64,000 nucleotides of DNA from Pedobacter sp. KBW06 (GCF_003852525.1 NZ_QAJL01000004.1:532009-596008); one strand, 5' to 3'; positions 6,854 to 17,124 are shown, numbered from the stretch's first letter. The notes: a model not told the origin generated them from the letters alone. Program-made: numbers and translations.

Positions 6854-8422
6854 TTAAGGTAAAGTAATCCACATTTCTTTGGTATGATAGTCTGTTGTCA
6901 GTCCGCCGATTTTATCCAGTGCCTCTCTGTTCCAGATGTATTCGGAATTGTAACGCGGACGAATGCGGTAAACCAGTTTACCGGCATTGTCTGGATATAA
7001 ATTCGTTGGAGGGGTAAATCCTGCAAAAACCTGAGCTCCGGTTGCCGCATCAAGATCTTTGTAATGATACCTCCTCAAATCCATCCACTGCTCGAGGTGG
7101 CCGTAGCCCCACTGCGCGATATATTTCTGAAGCATAATATTGGTCAGCGTCAGATCATTTGACGAAACCGGGATCACCAGCGGAGAAGCCATATAGGTTG
7201 CTTTTTCAGTAGCTGAAATCTGGGTAGGCACCTGTCCGTCATCTGAATTTCTTGCATTTACAAAATCGAAATGCGCAGAAATTCCTTTGGTATAGGCATC
7301 CAAAGCCGTTGCCTTATCTCCCTTTTTAAAAGCAGCCTCAGCCTTTACAAACTGGAGTTGTGAATAGGTAAACAGTGGCAATTTGGACTTGGTAGAAAAG
7401 ATATACCTTGCCGGTGTTCTTACAGAAAGCGCAAGCGTTGGATATCCCCAAAAATTATTTGGCAGCTGAGCAGTTGTTAAGGCACCAAAACCAAGGGCAA
7501 TATCCAGCCCTCTGTACTGGCCATCCGGTGATGGAGAAAGCATCCTGCTCATTCTCGGATCTACCAATCCCGGATATTGTGTCCCATTCACTAAACCAAG
7601 AATAAATTTAGTCTGGCGGTAATTGGTCAGGTTATCTCTAACCCCTGCATAAAAATTAATGTCATCATTAGCCGTTCCGGTATATGCAAGTAAGGGTTGC
7701 TCCGCATCACTTGCACCTATTGAAGCATCTACCGCTGCAATCACATCATCAGGTTTGTACAAACCCGCTTTATTGGAGAAATGGTTCAATGCCATTGCTT
7801 TTAAGCCATTGGCAAATTTGATCCACATATTCGTCTTCCCTTTATAAATAATGTCTGTTTTCGCCAGGTAATTGTTATCAACCGCCCCATCCGTCCTTTT
7901 CAGGTTCGCGATGGCAAGGTCAAGTAAACGGAAGGATTCCTGATAGGCAAATTCCTGTGTATCATAATCAAACGCTGTTCTTCCCTCAAATGCCTGCTTA
8001 ATGGGAATTTCGCCATGGATGTCGGTTAGTGCCAACCAGCCCCAGGCTTTCAAAATCTGTCCTACCCCAAGCAAATCCCAGCGCTGTTCTTTTTCCGCGA
8101 TCGAATTCATATTTACAAGATTTTGCCCAAGACTCCAATAGACATCCCGGAACAACTGAGCCGCATTATCCGAAGCAGGATCATAACCCTGCCTGTCCCA
8201 GGTCGTTGCTGTTGTAGTGATCGTCCAGTTTTGAGTATAACGTCCGATAAAACGGGCATCATAAGTTGGTGAAGTGACCATCCAGTGAAGCATTGGAGCG
8301 AGGTATAAATTTGCTTCCACCACCTGAGGTGCATTTGGATTATCATTTACGTCCAGAAACTTTTTGCAACCCCCAAAGGTTACCATTCCGGTCATGATCA
8401 GTAGTATATATATTTTTTTCAT
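6854..8422 (-). CDS. SusD/RagB-family outer-membrane lipoprotein (pair 1)
   Basis: 522 residues. The signal ends in GMVTFGGC, a lipobox with Cys19, followed by the common SusD start KKFLDVNDNPNAP. The body is alpha-helical with TPR-like segments and ends with a region (YNSEYIWNREALDKIGG) typical of the SusD-like group in which the last part of the chain closes the fold. SusD proteins are the lid that captures ligand over the SusC pore. The gene lies 12 bases after its SusC partner and 4 bases before the DUF4397 gene. The substrate is not known; no glycoside hydrolase or peptidase is in this operon. Confidence 0.92.
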   Translation of the reverse strand: MKKIYILLIMTGMVTFGGCKKFLDVNDNPNAPQVVEANLYLAPMLHWMVTSPTYDARFIGRYTQNWTITTTATTWDRQGYDPASDNAAQLFRDVYWSLGQNLVNMNSIAEKEQRWDLLGVGQILKAWGWLALTDIHGEIPIKQAFEGRTAFDYDTQEFAYQESFRLLDLAIANLKRTDGAVDNNYLAKTDIIYKGKTNMWIKFANGLKAMALNHFSNKAGLYKPDDVIAAVDASIGASDAEQPLLAYTGTANDDINFYAGVRDNLTNYRQTKFILGLVNGTQYPGLVDPRMSRMLSPSPDGQYRGLDIALGFGALTTAQLPNNFWGYPTLALSVRTPARYIFSTKSKLPLFTYSQLQFVKAEAAFKKGDKATALDAYTKGISAHFDFVNARNSDDGQVPTQISATEKATYMASPLVIPVSSNDLTLTNIMLQKYIAQWGYGHLEQWMDLRRYHYKDLDAATGAQVFAGFTPPTNLYPDNAGKLVYRIRPRYNSEYIWNREALDKIGGLTTDYHTKEMWITLP

Positions 8423-8434
8423 CTTTAATTACCT

Positions 8435-11400
8435 TTAAAAGCCAACCTTAATACCAAAATTAAATCCTTTCGGAATTGGGAAATTTCCATAATCAATTCC
8501 CTGTGAGCCTGAGCCCCCTACTGCGGCGGTATTACCATTCACAACAGGATCAAGCCCGGTATAATTCGTAATCAGAAACAGATCTGTTCCCGTAAAAAAG
8601 ACGCTTGCATTCTTTATAAAACCCTGTTTCTTCAGGAAAGATGCAGGCAACCTGTATTGAAGCGTAACGTCTTTTAGTCTGATCCAGTTGATGTCCTTTT
8701 CAATAAACAATTCCTCACTCATCTCGGTATAATACAGATTCTGATAGAATGGAGTAACACTGATGTTATTACGCGTCGGATTTGCGCTGTTTTCCAGGCC
8801 ATCTCTCATTACCCCCTGAACAATTCTTGGTTGCAAACGATCCAATGTCATTGGCGACAACCCCAATTGGGTCAGCAAGCTTTGAGTTGCATTCAGGATG
8901 TCTCCACCTTTTCTAATGTCCAATAAGAATGATAAGGAGAAATCCTTATACCTGAAAGTATTCGTGATGCCTAAAGAAAAATCAGGCTGACGGTCATAAC
9001 CTCCCTCAATAAAGGTCGTAGACCTTACCGGTAAGCCACTCGCAGGATTAATCAGGATTTCACCCTGATTATTGCGCAGGTAATAAAGCCCGGTCAGTGT
9101 CCGCGTAGAGAACCCTTTAGTTACGCCATTCCTCACGTTCCCATACAACCAGCTATCCGACACATAAGATTCAGGAAGAGAATTCGGTAATGCCAGAACC
9201 TTTCCTCTGGTCATATCAAAATTAGTCATGATGTCCCATGTGAAATTTTTACCCTTAACAGGTGTTCCCCTCAGGCTGATTTCCAATCCCTGATTTCTGG
9301 TTTTGGCACCATTAAGGTTGAACAAAATAAAACCGGTCGCATAACTTCCCCTTACATCATTCACAATCTGATCTGTGGTTTGTTTACGATATACCGTCAC
9401 ATCAAGACCCAATCTGTCTTTGAAAAAGGCGAGCTCCGTTCCCAGCTCATAAGAACTGGCAAATTCAGGAACAAGTCCCGGATTAGGTCCTGTAAAACCA
9501 TATCCATATCCGCCACCTACTGTGGTTTTACTCTCCAATGCAGGAGTATAGGCATAAGGTCTTGCATCTTTACCTACATTGGCAAAAGCAGCCCTCAACT
9601 TACCAGAGGTAAATATTTTACTCAAACTGTTTTTAAACGCAGGAACTTCTGTAAATACAAAACTTCCGGACACTGATGGGTAAAAGAAAGAATTCGCCCC
9701 CACCGGAATGGTAGATGTCCAGTCATTTCTTCCTGTTAAAGTAAGGTATAGGTAATCCTTATAGCCTAATGTGGTCCGCGCAAACAAACTAAAAACCCTT
9801 TGCCTGGCCTCAGACGACTTTGCGTTTCTTAAAGTAGTCGTCGTATTGTTGATGGAGATAAAATTGGGGTCAAGGAAGTTTTCTCCATACTGACTTTCAA
9901 TTTTAGAACTCAATGCCTTTATTGCATTACCAAATGTAGCATCAATTGTAATGTCTTTGGTGATGTTCTGCTTGGTTAAGTTAATTAGCGTTTGAGAGTT
10001 GATATTACGGGTATTGTCGTTGGCAACATCCATGATTCCTCCTTTAAGAAAACCTCTTTTACTTTCCGGGTGACTTAAAACCAATGCGTTATTGTTATAC
10101 GCATCTATCCCAACATTTGTTTTGATGTTCAACCAATTCACCGGAGTGATGGTAAAACCCAAATTAGAAATGATCCGGTTGTTTTTTGTGGTCGACTTAT
10201 TTTTATTCACATTGAAATAAGGGTTTTCAATTTCCAGCGTTTGATCGCCCCCACTAAGCAGTCTTCTTCTGGTTCCGGATGCGGTCAGGTAATTCTTGGC
10301 ATCGTCGTCTTGTGGCCAAACCAATAAGCCGATCAGCGGACCTCCATCCCCTTTAAATGCCTGGTTATTGGTTGCATAGGAATAATTCATCGATAAATCC
10401 ACGTTTAACCACTTATTTACTTTTCCTCCTGTTGATCCCATTAAAGTAAAACGATCATAATCTGAACCAGGAACAACACCCTGCTGAGCAGTATAAGAGG
10501 TAGATACACGGTAGTTAACAGCCTCAGAACCTCCGTCAACAGACAAATTATGCTTTTGCGTAAATGCAGTCTGAAAAAATCCATCCACATTGTCATAGAA
10601 CTTGGTACCCTCTGCGTATTTCGGCCCAAAATACCTTAGCCTGTCGCTGAAAGGGGTCCCAAAAGAACCCAGGTCAAATTCCTTCTGCAACTCAGGCACG
10701 GTAGTAGTCTTTTCTGTGCGGAAACTGTTGTTGTAATTGATCGCACCAAGCCCGGCCTTCCCTCTCTTTGTCGTGATCACAATTGCTCCGTTTGCCGCAT
10801 CAATACCATATAAAGCAGCAGCCTCAGGACCTTTCAACACCACCAGGGTCTCAATATCTTCCGGATTGATGTCCGCAGCTCTGTTGGTAAAATCTACACC
10901 TCTGTTCGCAAAAGAAGTCGTCGCACTGTTTTCCGAATAAAACGCAGAAGTATTTAAGGTTTTATTATCGATCGGCAACCCGTCGACAACAAATAAAGGC
11001 TGATTACTTCCACTAATAGAGCTGATCCCCCGAATGGTAATCGAAGAAGAAGCCCCGGGTACACCGGAAGAACTTGTCACCTCTACCCCGGCAACGCGCC
11101 CCTGAAGCGCATTAATAAAATTCTCTCTTTGTGTTTCTGCAATCGCAGCACCACTCACCTGTTGCTGAGCAGTACCGATAGACCGCTTCGAGGCCTTTTG
11201 CCCCAATGCCGTAACCACAATCTCATTGAGCGACTTTGCATCGTCCAATAAAACAATGTTCATCACTGCACCGGTAACGATCTTGCTCTGCGTGATCATG
11301 CCGATGTAAGAAAAAGCAAGCACATCTCCGCTGTTGACCTTAATGCTGAAAACCCCGTTTGCAGAGGTTTGGGTCACAGCGGTGGTTGCTTTGGACTTTA

Positions 11401-11527
11401 CAGAAACTCCCGGAACGGGTAACCCGTCGGCAGACTTCACTGTTCCTGTAACCGTAATTTGCTGCGCAAACGTTTGCGTAACAAAGACAGAAAGGCCCAT
11501 AAAAAGTAATAGTAGTTTTCTTTTCAT
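8435..11527 (-). CDS. SusC/RagA-family TonB-linked outer-membrane transporter (pair 1)
   Basis: 1030 residues. A signal peptide ends near TFAQQ. It is followed by a carboxypeptidase-regulatory-like domain (about 24-100), a TonB-box/plug region with EIVVTALG, and a 22-strand barrel ending in an aromatic residue (KVGF). The SusC signature is present as VLKGPEAAALYGIDAANGAI, slightly unlike the common SAAAIYGSRAANGVI. No STN domain is seen, so sigma/anti-sigma signalling through it is unlikely. It heads the operon susC-susD-DUF4397. Its upstream region, shared with a divergent DeoR-family regulator, carries the phased repeats described separately. Confidence 0.95.
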   Translation of the reverse strand: MKRKLLLLFMGLSVFVTQTFAQQITVTGTVKSADGLPVPGVSVKSKATTAVTQTSANGVFSIKVNSGDVLAFSYIGMITQSKIVTGAVMNIVLLDDAKSLNEIVVTALGQKASKRSIGTAQQQVSGAAIAETQRENFINALQGRVAGVEVTSSSGVPGASSSITIRGISSISGSNQPLFVVDGLPIDNKTLNTSAFYSENSATTSFANRGVDFTNRAADINPEDIETLVVLKGPEAAALYGIDAANGAIVITTKRGKAGLGAINYNNSFRTEKTTTVPELQKEFDLGSFGTPFSDRLRYFGPKYAEGTKFYDNVDGFFQTAFTQKHNLSVDGGSEAVNYRVSTSYTAQQGVVPGSDYDRFTLMGSTGGKVNKWLNVDLSMNYSYATNNQAFKGDGGPLIGLLVWPQDDDAKNYLTASGTRRRLLSGGDQTLEIENPYFNVNKNKSTTKNNRIISNLGFTITPVNWLNIKTNVGIDAYNNNALVLSHPESKRGFLKGGIMDVANDNTRNINSQTLINLTKQNITKDITIDATFGNAIKALSSKIESQYGENFLDPNFISINNTTTTLRNAKSSEARQRVFSLFARTTLGYKDYLYLTLTGRNDWTSTIPVGANSFFYPSVSGSFVFTEVPAFKNSLSKIFTSGKLRAAFANVGKDARPYAYTPALESKTTVGGGYGYGFTGPNPGLVPEFASSYELGTELAFFKDRLGLDVTVYRKQTTDQIVNDVRGSYATGFILFNLNGAKTRNQGLEISLRGTPVKGKNFTWDIMTNFDMTRGKVLALPNSLPESYVSDSWLYGNVRNGVTKGFSTRTLTGLYYLRNNQGEILINPASGLPVRSTTFIEGGYDRQPDFSLGITNTFRYKDFSLSFLLDIRKGGDILNATQSLLTQLGLSPMTLDRLQPRIVQGVMRDGLENSANPTRNNISVTPFYQNLYYTEMSEELFIEKDINWIRLKDVTLQYRLPASFLKKQGFIKNASVFFTGTDLFLITNYTGLDPVVNGNTAAVGGSGSQGIDYGNFPIPKGFNFGIKVGF

Positions 11528-11758
11528 AAAAGCTTATTTGGTTAGAATTATAATTTTGATTGTTTGTCCCCCTGAATTAAACACGCAATTAAACGCAAAA
11601 TAAGTCAGCACATTAGTAAATATCACAAATGTTTTTCATTTTTTGCAGAATTAATTGCGTTTAGTCACAATTTTGTTACCACAAATGCCGCATAAACACG
11701 CATAAACCCGCACTAATGGTTTTCCTTTTTTTTACTACTTTAGTCCAAAAAAAACCAG
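11528..11758. promoter_or_regulatory. Divergent control region with 10-bp-phased ACGCA repeats
   Basis: ACGCAA occurs at 11583-11588 and 11593-11598. The decamer ACGCAATTAA at 11583-11592 returns as its exact reverse complement at 11651-11660. CGCATAAAC occurs at 11689-11697 and 11699-11707, followed by CCGCACTAAT. Direct repeats at one helical turn are a usual operator form for DeoR/GlpR-family proteins, one of which starts at 11759. I infer that this regulator binds here and controls itself and the SusC gene. A possible -7 box TACTTTAG lies at 11736-11743. Confidence 0.5.
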
Positions 11759-12505
11759 ATGTTAAAAAAAGAAAGGCACGACTCCATCATGCGACAGATC
11801 AATCTGCACAATCGTGTACTGACCTCTGATTTAGTGCAATTGTTAAGTGTTTCAGAAGATACCATCCGCCGCGACCTGCAGGAACTTGCAGAAGGCGACC
11901 AGCTTTATAAGGTCCATGGAGGCGCACTTTCCAAATCCTACCAATCCTCCTTTGACGATAGCACCGTATACGCCAAAGAAGCCAAAATTATCATCGCAAA
12001 GAAGGCCATTACCCTGATCAAGGACGGTATGGTCATTCTAACCGGAGGAGGTACGACCATTATTGAAATGGTCAAACAACTCCCTGAGAACCTGCATGCC
12101 ACCTTTTTTACCATCAGCCCTTTTGTAGCAATCGAGTTGGCCAATTACCCAAGAGTGGAAGTCATCCTCATCGGAGGCTTGTTTTCCAAGAACTCCCAGG
12201 TTACTTATGGCGGACACGTGATCAACCAGTTATCGGAAATCAGCCCTGATCTCTGCCTGCTGGGAACAAGCGCCCTTCATGCCGGGGATGGCCTTACCGA
12301 TACGGACTGGGAAATCAATCAATTAAAGAAAACGATGCTCAACTGTTCAAAAAAGACAGCCGTACTGTGCATCTCTGAAAAATTAAACATCTCATTAAGG
12401 CTCAAAGTAGCGCCCATAACGAATATCCAATACCTCATTACAGAATTGCCGGCAGACGATGCTCAGCTGGATGATTACCAGATCAAAAGCCTTCATATTT
12501 TATAA
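11759..12505 (+). CDS. DeoR/GlpR-family transcriptional regulator
   Basis: 248 residues. The N-terminal winged helix-turn-helix is plain: LTSDLVQLLSVSEDTIRRDLQEL (about residues 20-42) with the family wing LYKVHGGA. The C-terminal DeoRC sensor domain has GMVILTGGGTTIIEMVKQL and ICLLGTSALH/GLTDTDWEIN, similar to phosphosugar-isomerase folds that bind sugar phosphates. Such proteins are usually repressors released by a phosphorylated sugar. It lies between the two SusCD operons, pointing away from both, close to anmK and nagB-like genes, so an amino-sugar phosphate is a reasonable guess for the effector. The start is the ATG at the beginning of the HTH domain. Confidence 0.9.
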   Translation: MLKKERHDSIMRQINLHNRVLTSDLVQLLSVSEDTIRRDLQELAEGDQLYKVHGGALSKSYQSSFDDSTVYAKEAKIIIAKKAITLIKDGMVILTGGGTTIIEMVKQLPENLHATFFTISPFVAIELANYPRVEVILIGGLFSKNSQVTYGGHVINQLSEISPDLCLLGTSALHAGDGLTDTDWEINQLKKTMLNCSKKTAVLCISEKLNISLRLKVAPITNIQYLITELPADDAQLDDYQIKSLHIL

Positions 12506-12521
12506 AAAACACCTAAAAACA

Positions 12522-12558
12522 AAGCCGCCTTCCCGTATTGAATACAGGAAGGCGGCTT
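12522..12558. terminator. Bidirectional terminator between deoR-type gene and susD (pair 2)
   Basis: Arms AGCCGCCTTCC (12523-12533) and GGAAGGCGGCT (12547-12557) form 11 perfect pairs, with a small inner GTATT/AATAC stem. It stands between two convergent genes. Confidence 0.7.
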
Positions 12559-12578
12559 CAATAATCCTTATGAATGGC

Positions 12579-13886
12579 CTAAAATGCCGGATCAGCAGGA
12601 ACATTTAGGTTTCCACCATCTCGTTCCACAAAAGGGTAAGGAAAAAAGTTTCTTTTCCGATCTGTGAGTGGTTTGGCAAACCTCCGCATATCTTCGATTT
12701 TTAAACCGGAAAGATAAAGCTCGATGCAGCGGTGTTTATAAATTAAGGCCAATAACTCGTCCTGAGAATAAGGTCCGGTTAATTCAGGCAAAGCGGCTCC
12801 CAGTCCAAAAACATCAAGCGCTGCAGTCTTCGTCACCACTTTATTCAATTCAATCAAAGCATTCACCGGATCTGGCTGGCGTGCGAGTGCCTCTGCTTTA
12901 ATCAGCATCATCTCTCCCGGCAGGTATACCGGAATAATTGCAGCTGTAGCATTACCAAAACCATTTAAACTGATCAAAGGTGCCTTGGTCCCAAACAGAA
13001 TGTGAAAGGGAACACGCTTGTCATTGGCATCAGGTACATCAGCTCCCTTCAATCCCAAAGTCGCATTTAGGGGTTGGAATACATTATTCGTAGAAGTCGC
13101 AATGTCGTAAATTGGGTTTGGCGCATTCCCGTCAAAACCAAAATAAGATTTCACGTTCAGGTCCACACTGCCCGCCGCGCTCAGGGCAAGCGGATAGTTT
13201 TCTGAAAAGAGCGCATAACGTGCTTTTAATGCATAAAGCGTATTTTTGATGTCAATCCCTTTAGGAATATTGGCTAAAAATGCGCTGCTGATCTGATTTG
13301 CTGTAATCACCGACAATGCATTGTCAATCACCGCAATGGCTTTTATAAAACCATCTTTCCTGCTGATAAAAGTAACCTGCTGTCCCACACCATTGGGAAC
13401 CTGCTGCCAATATTGGGATAAGTTACCAATAGCTAAAGCTTTAAAGATACTGGAATAAGCAATCAAGCCGGAGGCATAGGATTTGTCGGCCAGGTTTGCT
13501 GCATTATTGATCACATTGTCTGCATCAAAAATAATCTTACTCGAATTCGCCCATAAATTGGTCAGAATCGAATTGGTTCCATCTACTTTAGCCCCACCGG
13601 TAAACAATTGCAATTCAGGGATATTCCCTGCATTGGAAAGAAAAAGCTCATTGGTTACAAAACCATTTGCCGTAATGGAACTAAAAAATACACCCGGACG
13701 CCCTACGGAATAAACCCTTTGTAAACCTACAGCCACTCCAGTCAGTCCTTTTGCCGATTTCAACACATCGGTCGCCAATGCCCCATTCGGATCCTTAAAA
13801 TCTTGCTTACAAGAAGTAACCGTCATGAACAGCATCAGGACGAGCGCTATTTTCAGCGAATAAAATTTTTCTATATAATTTTTCAT
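12579..13886 (-). CDS. SusD/RagB-family outer-membrane lipoprotein (pair 2)
   Basis: 435 residues, shorter than most SusD proteins. The N-terminus reads MKNYIEKFYSLKIALVLM with a lipobox FMTVTSC. Features of the family are the helical repeat region (IFKALAIGNLSQYWQQVP), GEMMLIKAEALARQ, and the C-terminal YKHRCIELYLSGLKIEDMRRF, a very common SusD segment. It lies 17 bases after the SusC gene of pair 2 and ends the operon at the terminator at 12522-12558. It should form the ligand-capturing lid of that transporter. The ligand is unknown, but anmK lies just upstream of the pair on the same strand. Confidence 0.92.
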   Translation of the reverse strand: MKNYIEKFYSLKIALVLMLFMTVTSCKQDFKDPNGALATDVLKSAKGLTGVAVGLQRVYSVGRPGVFFSSITANGFVTNELFLSNAGNIPELQLFTGGAKVDGTNSILTNLWANSSKIIFDADNVINNAANLADKSYASGLIAYSSIFKALAIGNLSQYWQQVPNGVGQQVTFISRKDGFIKAIAVIDNALSVITANQISSAFLANIPKGIDIKNTLYALKARYALFSENYPLALSAAGSVDLNVKSYFGFDGNAPNPIYDIATSTNNVFQPLNATLGLKGADVPDANDKRVPFHILFGTKAPLISLNGFGNATAAIIPVYLPGEMMLIKAEALARQPDPVNALIELNKVVTKTAALDVFGLGAALPELTGPYSQDELLALIYKHRCIELYLSGLKIEDMRRFAKPLTDRKRNFFPYPFVERDGGNLNVPADPAF

Positions 13887-13903
13887 GTCTGATCTTTTTA
13901 AAA

Positions 13904-16900
13904 TTAAAACTTAACCTGTACACCTAAGGTAAAACTGCGTGGGATCGGTACCGAACCAAAGTCAATGTTACGAAGGATCGTCGACTGTCCTCCGGAATTT
14001 AACTCCGGATCATACCCTTTATATTTATCCCAGGAAACAAGGTTTCTTCCGCTCAGATTAATGGTCAAGTCGTTAATGAACTTCAGCTTACCCACATTAT
14101 AACTCAGGGCAACTTCCCTTAACTTAACAAAAGAACCATTGTCTATCCGCCATTCTTCAGTTGCATATACACCGGCAACATAGCCCCTTGGCAATAATCC
14201 CATTTGCTCCTGCTCAGCAACCTTACCGCTTCCAACTCCCTGACGGGTCCGCCAATCCGCATTCCAGACATCGGAACCGCGAACAGCATCCAGCTGAACA
14301 TGAAGGCTTAGCTTTTTATAGGTAAAATCATTCACGAACGATAATGTATAATCCGGATTCGGATTACCGATCACTTTGCGCAAAGTAGTTCCTGTAGGCA
14401 TTCCATTGGCATCCCGCTGAGGGGTATAACTGGTCGCTGAATTCTGAATTCCAGCCTCCAGCTGAGGAATCCCCGCAGCATTTGTCAACAGACTTCCATC
14501 TGCATTCCTCGCGAAGAAAGTACCATAAAAAACACCGATGGGTTGTCCGTCAATAATGGCAACAGGCGCTCCGGGATTGGTAGAAATCAGCCTCAACCCA
14601 CCTGTGCCCACTGCCTTATTTCTATTCCTGTTGAAGATAAAAGTGGTATTCCATTTAAAATCTTCTCCGGAAACAGGCATACCGGTCAGCATCAGCTCTA
14701 CCCCTTTGTTCTCTAAGGCCCCATTGTTATCCAATAAGCTGGAATAACCAATGGTAGGCGAAATCACCACCGGGATCAGCAGGTCTTTCACTTTCTTGTT
14801 GTACCAGTTGAAGGTCAACCCTAAACGATTATTGAAAAAAGCCATATCTGTTCCAATTTCCAATTCCCGCTGGCGCTCAGGTTTTACATTTTCATTAGCC
14901 AGAGTCGCGCTGGATACAAAAGCACCTTGCTGCAATAATGGATTGGAAGCATATTCGTTAAAACGATCATATGCACCAATTCCGGTTAGATTACCTGACT
15001 CTCCATAGGCAGCCCTTACCTTAAAGGCAGTCCACCATTTTGATACACCAAGGTCTTTCCAGTAATCTGCCGAGGAAAGCACATAACTTACATTCGCTTT
15101 CAGATATTCCTGTGTTCTATGTTTTACCCCAAATACAGAAGACTGATCTACTCTCAACGCCCCGGTTACGAACAAATGGTCTCTATATTTAAAATTTTGC
15201 TGTAAATAAGCCCCCATAATGGTAAATTCCGACCTGCGGTCGGCATTGGGAAGAACAGTACTCGCTGCATTCACTGTTTCAATAAAAGGAGCCAAACCGC
15301 GGCCATTCAGTAAAGAATACAGGTCTTTTTGGTATTGAAAGGATCCTCCAAGCTGCGTCGTAGATAATAGACCTTCAGTAATCCTGGAATCATAAGTAAA
15401 GTTCAATTCGTTGTTAAACATCGTGGTGGTCGCGTTTGCGGCACTGGCATAACCATTCAATGCCGGCGTCTGCGCTGCTCCTCCGCCATAAAACCCTGTA
15501 CTCACATTATAGGCAAAAGGTGGAATGAGCGTCGTTCCGTTCTGAATGGTATTGTCAACACCCATCGTATAATCAATGGTCAGATTTTTTACCGGAGTCA
15601 GCTTCAATCCTGTATTCGCCATAATGCGGTTGGTGAATTGTCGTTGTTTGATGTCTTCAATCACAGACACAGGATTTACCCTGCCCCGCTCACCAACAGC
15701 TTTAAGATTTCCAAAAACATCTCTGGTAAAAAGATCATGAAAGTTCCCGATAATCGTAACCGAGTTCATTGGAGAGAAAAAGGAATTCCCATCCGGCTTC
15801 TCGTCTGCATCACTGTGCACATAGTTAAACCCTACCGTTAATTTCGCCCAGTCAGAAATCTTCTGATCTACATTTGCCCGGAAATTATACCGCTTAAAAT
15901 TGGTATTCTTTATGATCCCCTGGTTAGAGAAATAGCCTGCGGAAGTGTAAAACTTAGTGTTGTCATTTCCTCCTGATAAGGAAACCGTATTATCGGTACC
16001 CAATGCAGACTGAAAAATATAATCCTGATAGTTATACCTTGTGACATTCGTTTTGTCTGTTGCCAAAGCCGGAGGATCACCCACCAATTGGATCACATCC
16101 TGAGTAGCAGCGTCCACAGAACCACCAAACTTAGTTGGCGACTGATTAACTTCTATCTGTTTACGTAATTTACTGGAGGTGATGCTGGAAGAAAAACTCA
16201 ATACCGGAGTACCACTCTTACCCCGCTTGGTAAAAATCTGCACCACTCCGGAATTTGCTCTGGAGCCGTAAATGGCCGCTGCCGCTGCCCCATTTAAAAC
16301 CTCAATCCGCTCAATATCATTGGGATTGATATCAACCATCCTGTTCTGACCGATACTGCCCACAAAATTTCCGTTTTGTCCTACAGCACTTCCGGAATTG
16401 TTACCACCATCGTAATTTGCAGAAGTATTCGTCACACGGGTCGTCGAATTGTTCACAATCACACCATCAATGATGTACAATGGCTCTGAAGAAGAGTTGA
16501 TGGAACTTACCCCACGCAACCTCACCGACATTCCCCCTGCAGGATCTCCGGAATTCTGACTAATCTGTGCTCCTGCGGTCTTCCCCTGCAAAGAAGAAAG
16601 TACATTTCCACTGGGCGCTTTGTTCAGATCATCACCTTTCACCGTACTGACATAACTTCCCATCTGCTTCCTCGTCGTTCCCTGTGAAGTTCCGGTTACA
16701 ATCACCTCGTCGAGCCCAATGTTGTCTGTAGCCAGCTCTCCATTGACCACAAGCTCCGTTTTTTCCCCGAAGGTGATGCTTTTTTGTTGTGAACGGTAAC
16801 CTATGGAAGAAAATCCAACCTGATAGGTTCCTGCGGGAAGATCTGCAGACAGGCTAAATTTCCCATCTCCATTTGTTGCAGCCGCGAATTTTGTATTCTG

Positions 16901-17074
16901 GATCTTGACCACAACTCCGGGAATCCCCTGACCCGAAGGCCCTTCTGTAACTTTGCCGGTTAAAATGTATCGCTTGTTCTGCGCATTGGCAACCTGGCTA
17001 AACAGGATTAGAAAAATGGGTAACCAGAAAGCCAACAGTTTTCTGGAGAAACCAAAAACGTAAAGTTTTTTCAT
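13904..17074 (-). CDS. SusC/RagA-family TonB-linked outer-membrane transporter (pair 2)
   Basis: 1056 residues. After a signal peptide (to about QVANA) there is a carboxypeptidase-regulatory-like domain (35-115), then LDEVIVTGTS and the plug, with the SusC signature seen in IEVLNGAAAAAIYGSRANSGVVQ. The barrel ends TLGVQVKF. It starts 79 bases after anmK on the same strand and could be read from the anmK promoter, but a promoter-like element in the gap (17095-17124) may give it separate control. It should import a sugar or peptide ligand in a TonB-dependent way. Confidence 0.95.
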   Translation of the reverse strand: MKKLYVFGFSRKLLAFWLPIFLILFSQVANAQNKRYILTGKVTEGPSGQGIPGVVVKIQNTKFAAATNGDGKFSLSADLPAGTYQVGFSSIGYRSQQKSITFGEKTELVVNGELATDNIGLDEVIVTGTSQGTTRKQMGSYVSTVKGDDLNKAPSGNVLSSLQGKTAGAQISQNSGDPAGGMSVRLRGVSSINSSSEPLYIIDGVIVNNSTTRVTNTSANYDGGNNSGSAVGQNGNFVGSIGQNRMVDINPNDIERIEVLNGAAAAAIYGSRANSGVVQIFTKRGKSGTPVLSFSSSITSSKLRKQIEVNQSPTKFGGSVDAATQDVIQLVGDPPALATDKTNVTRYNYQDYIFQSALGTDNTVSLSGGNDNTKFYTSAGYFSNQGIIKNTNFKRYNFRANVDQKISDWAKLTVGFNYVHSDADEKPDGNSFFSPMNSVTIIGNFHDLFTRDVFGNLKAVGERGRVNPVSVIEDIKQRQFTNRIMANTGLKLTPVKNLTIDYTMGVDNTIQNGTTLIPPFAYNVSTGFYGGGAAQTPALNGYASAANATTTMFNNELNFTYDSRITEGLLSTTQLGGSFQYQKDLYSLLNGRGLAPFIETVNAASTVLPNADRRSEFTIMGAYLQQNFKYRDHLFVTGALRVDQSSVFGVKHRTQEYLKANVSYVLSSADYWKDLGVSKWWTAFKVRAAYGESGNLTGIGAYDRFNEYASNPLLQQGAFVSSATLANENVKPERQRELEIGTDMAFFNNRLGLTFNWYNKKVKDLLIPVVISPTIGYSSLLDNNGALENKGVELMLTGMPVSGEDFKWNTTFIFNRNRNKAVGTGGLRLISTNPGAPVAIIDGQPIGVFYGTFFARNADGSLLTNAAGIPQLEAGIQNSATSYTPQRDANGMPTGTTLRKVIGNPNPDYTLSFVNDFTYKKLSLHVQLDAVRGSDVWNADWRTRQGVGSGKVAEQEQMGLLPRGYVAGVYATEEWRIDNGSFVKLREVALSYNVGKLKFINDLTINLSGRNLVSWDKYKGYDPELNSGGQSTILRNIDFGSVPIPRSFTLGVQVKF

Positions 17075-17094
17075 AAAATTTGGTTTAGTTTATA

Positions 17095-17124
17095 TAAATA
17101 TAGCTTTTACGCCTCTTATTTAAA
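17095..17124 (-). promoter_or_regulatory. Possible promoter of SusC pair 2
   Basis: Minus strand TTTA (17121-17124), 18-base spacer, TATATTTA (17095-17102). Each box is one mismatch from the Bacteroidota consensus. It lies 21 bases before the SusC ATG. Confidence 0.35.

Noticed and set aside
11583..11710. CRISPR-like repeats
   Set aside because: The repeats are about 10 bases long, phased at one helical turn, partly inverted and without spacers or cas genes; an operator cluster fits better.
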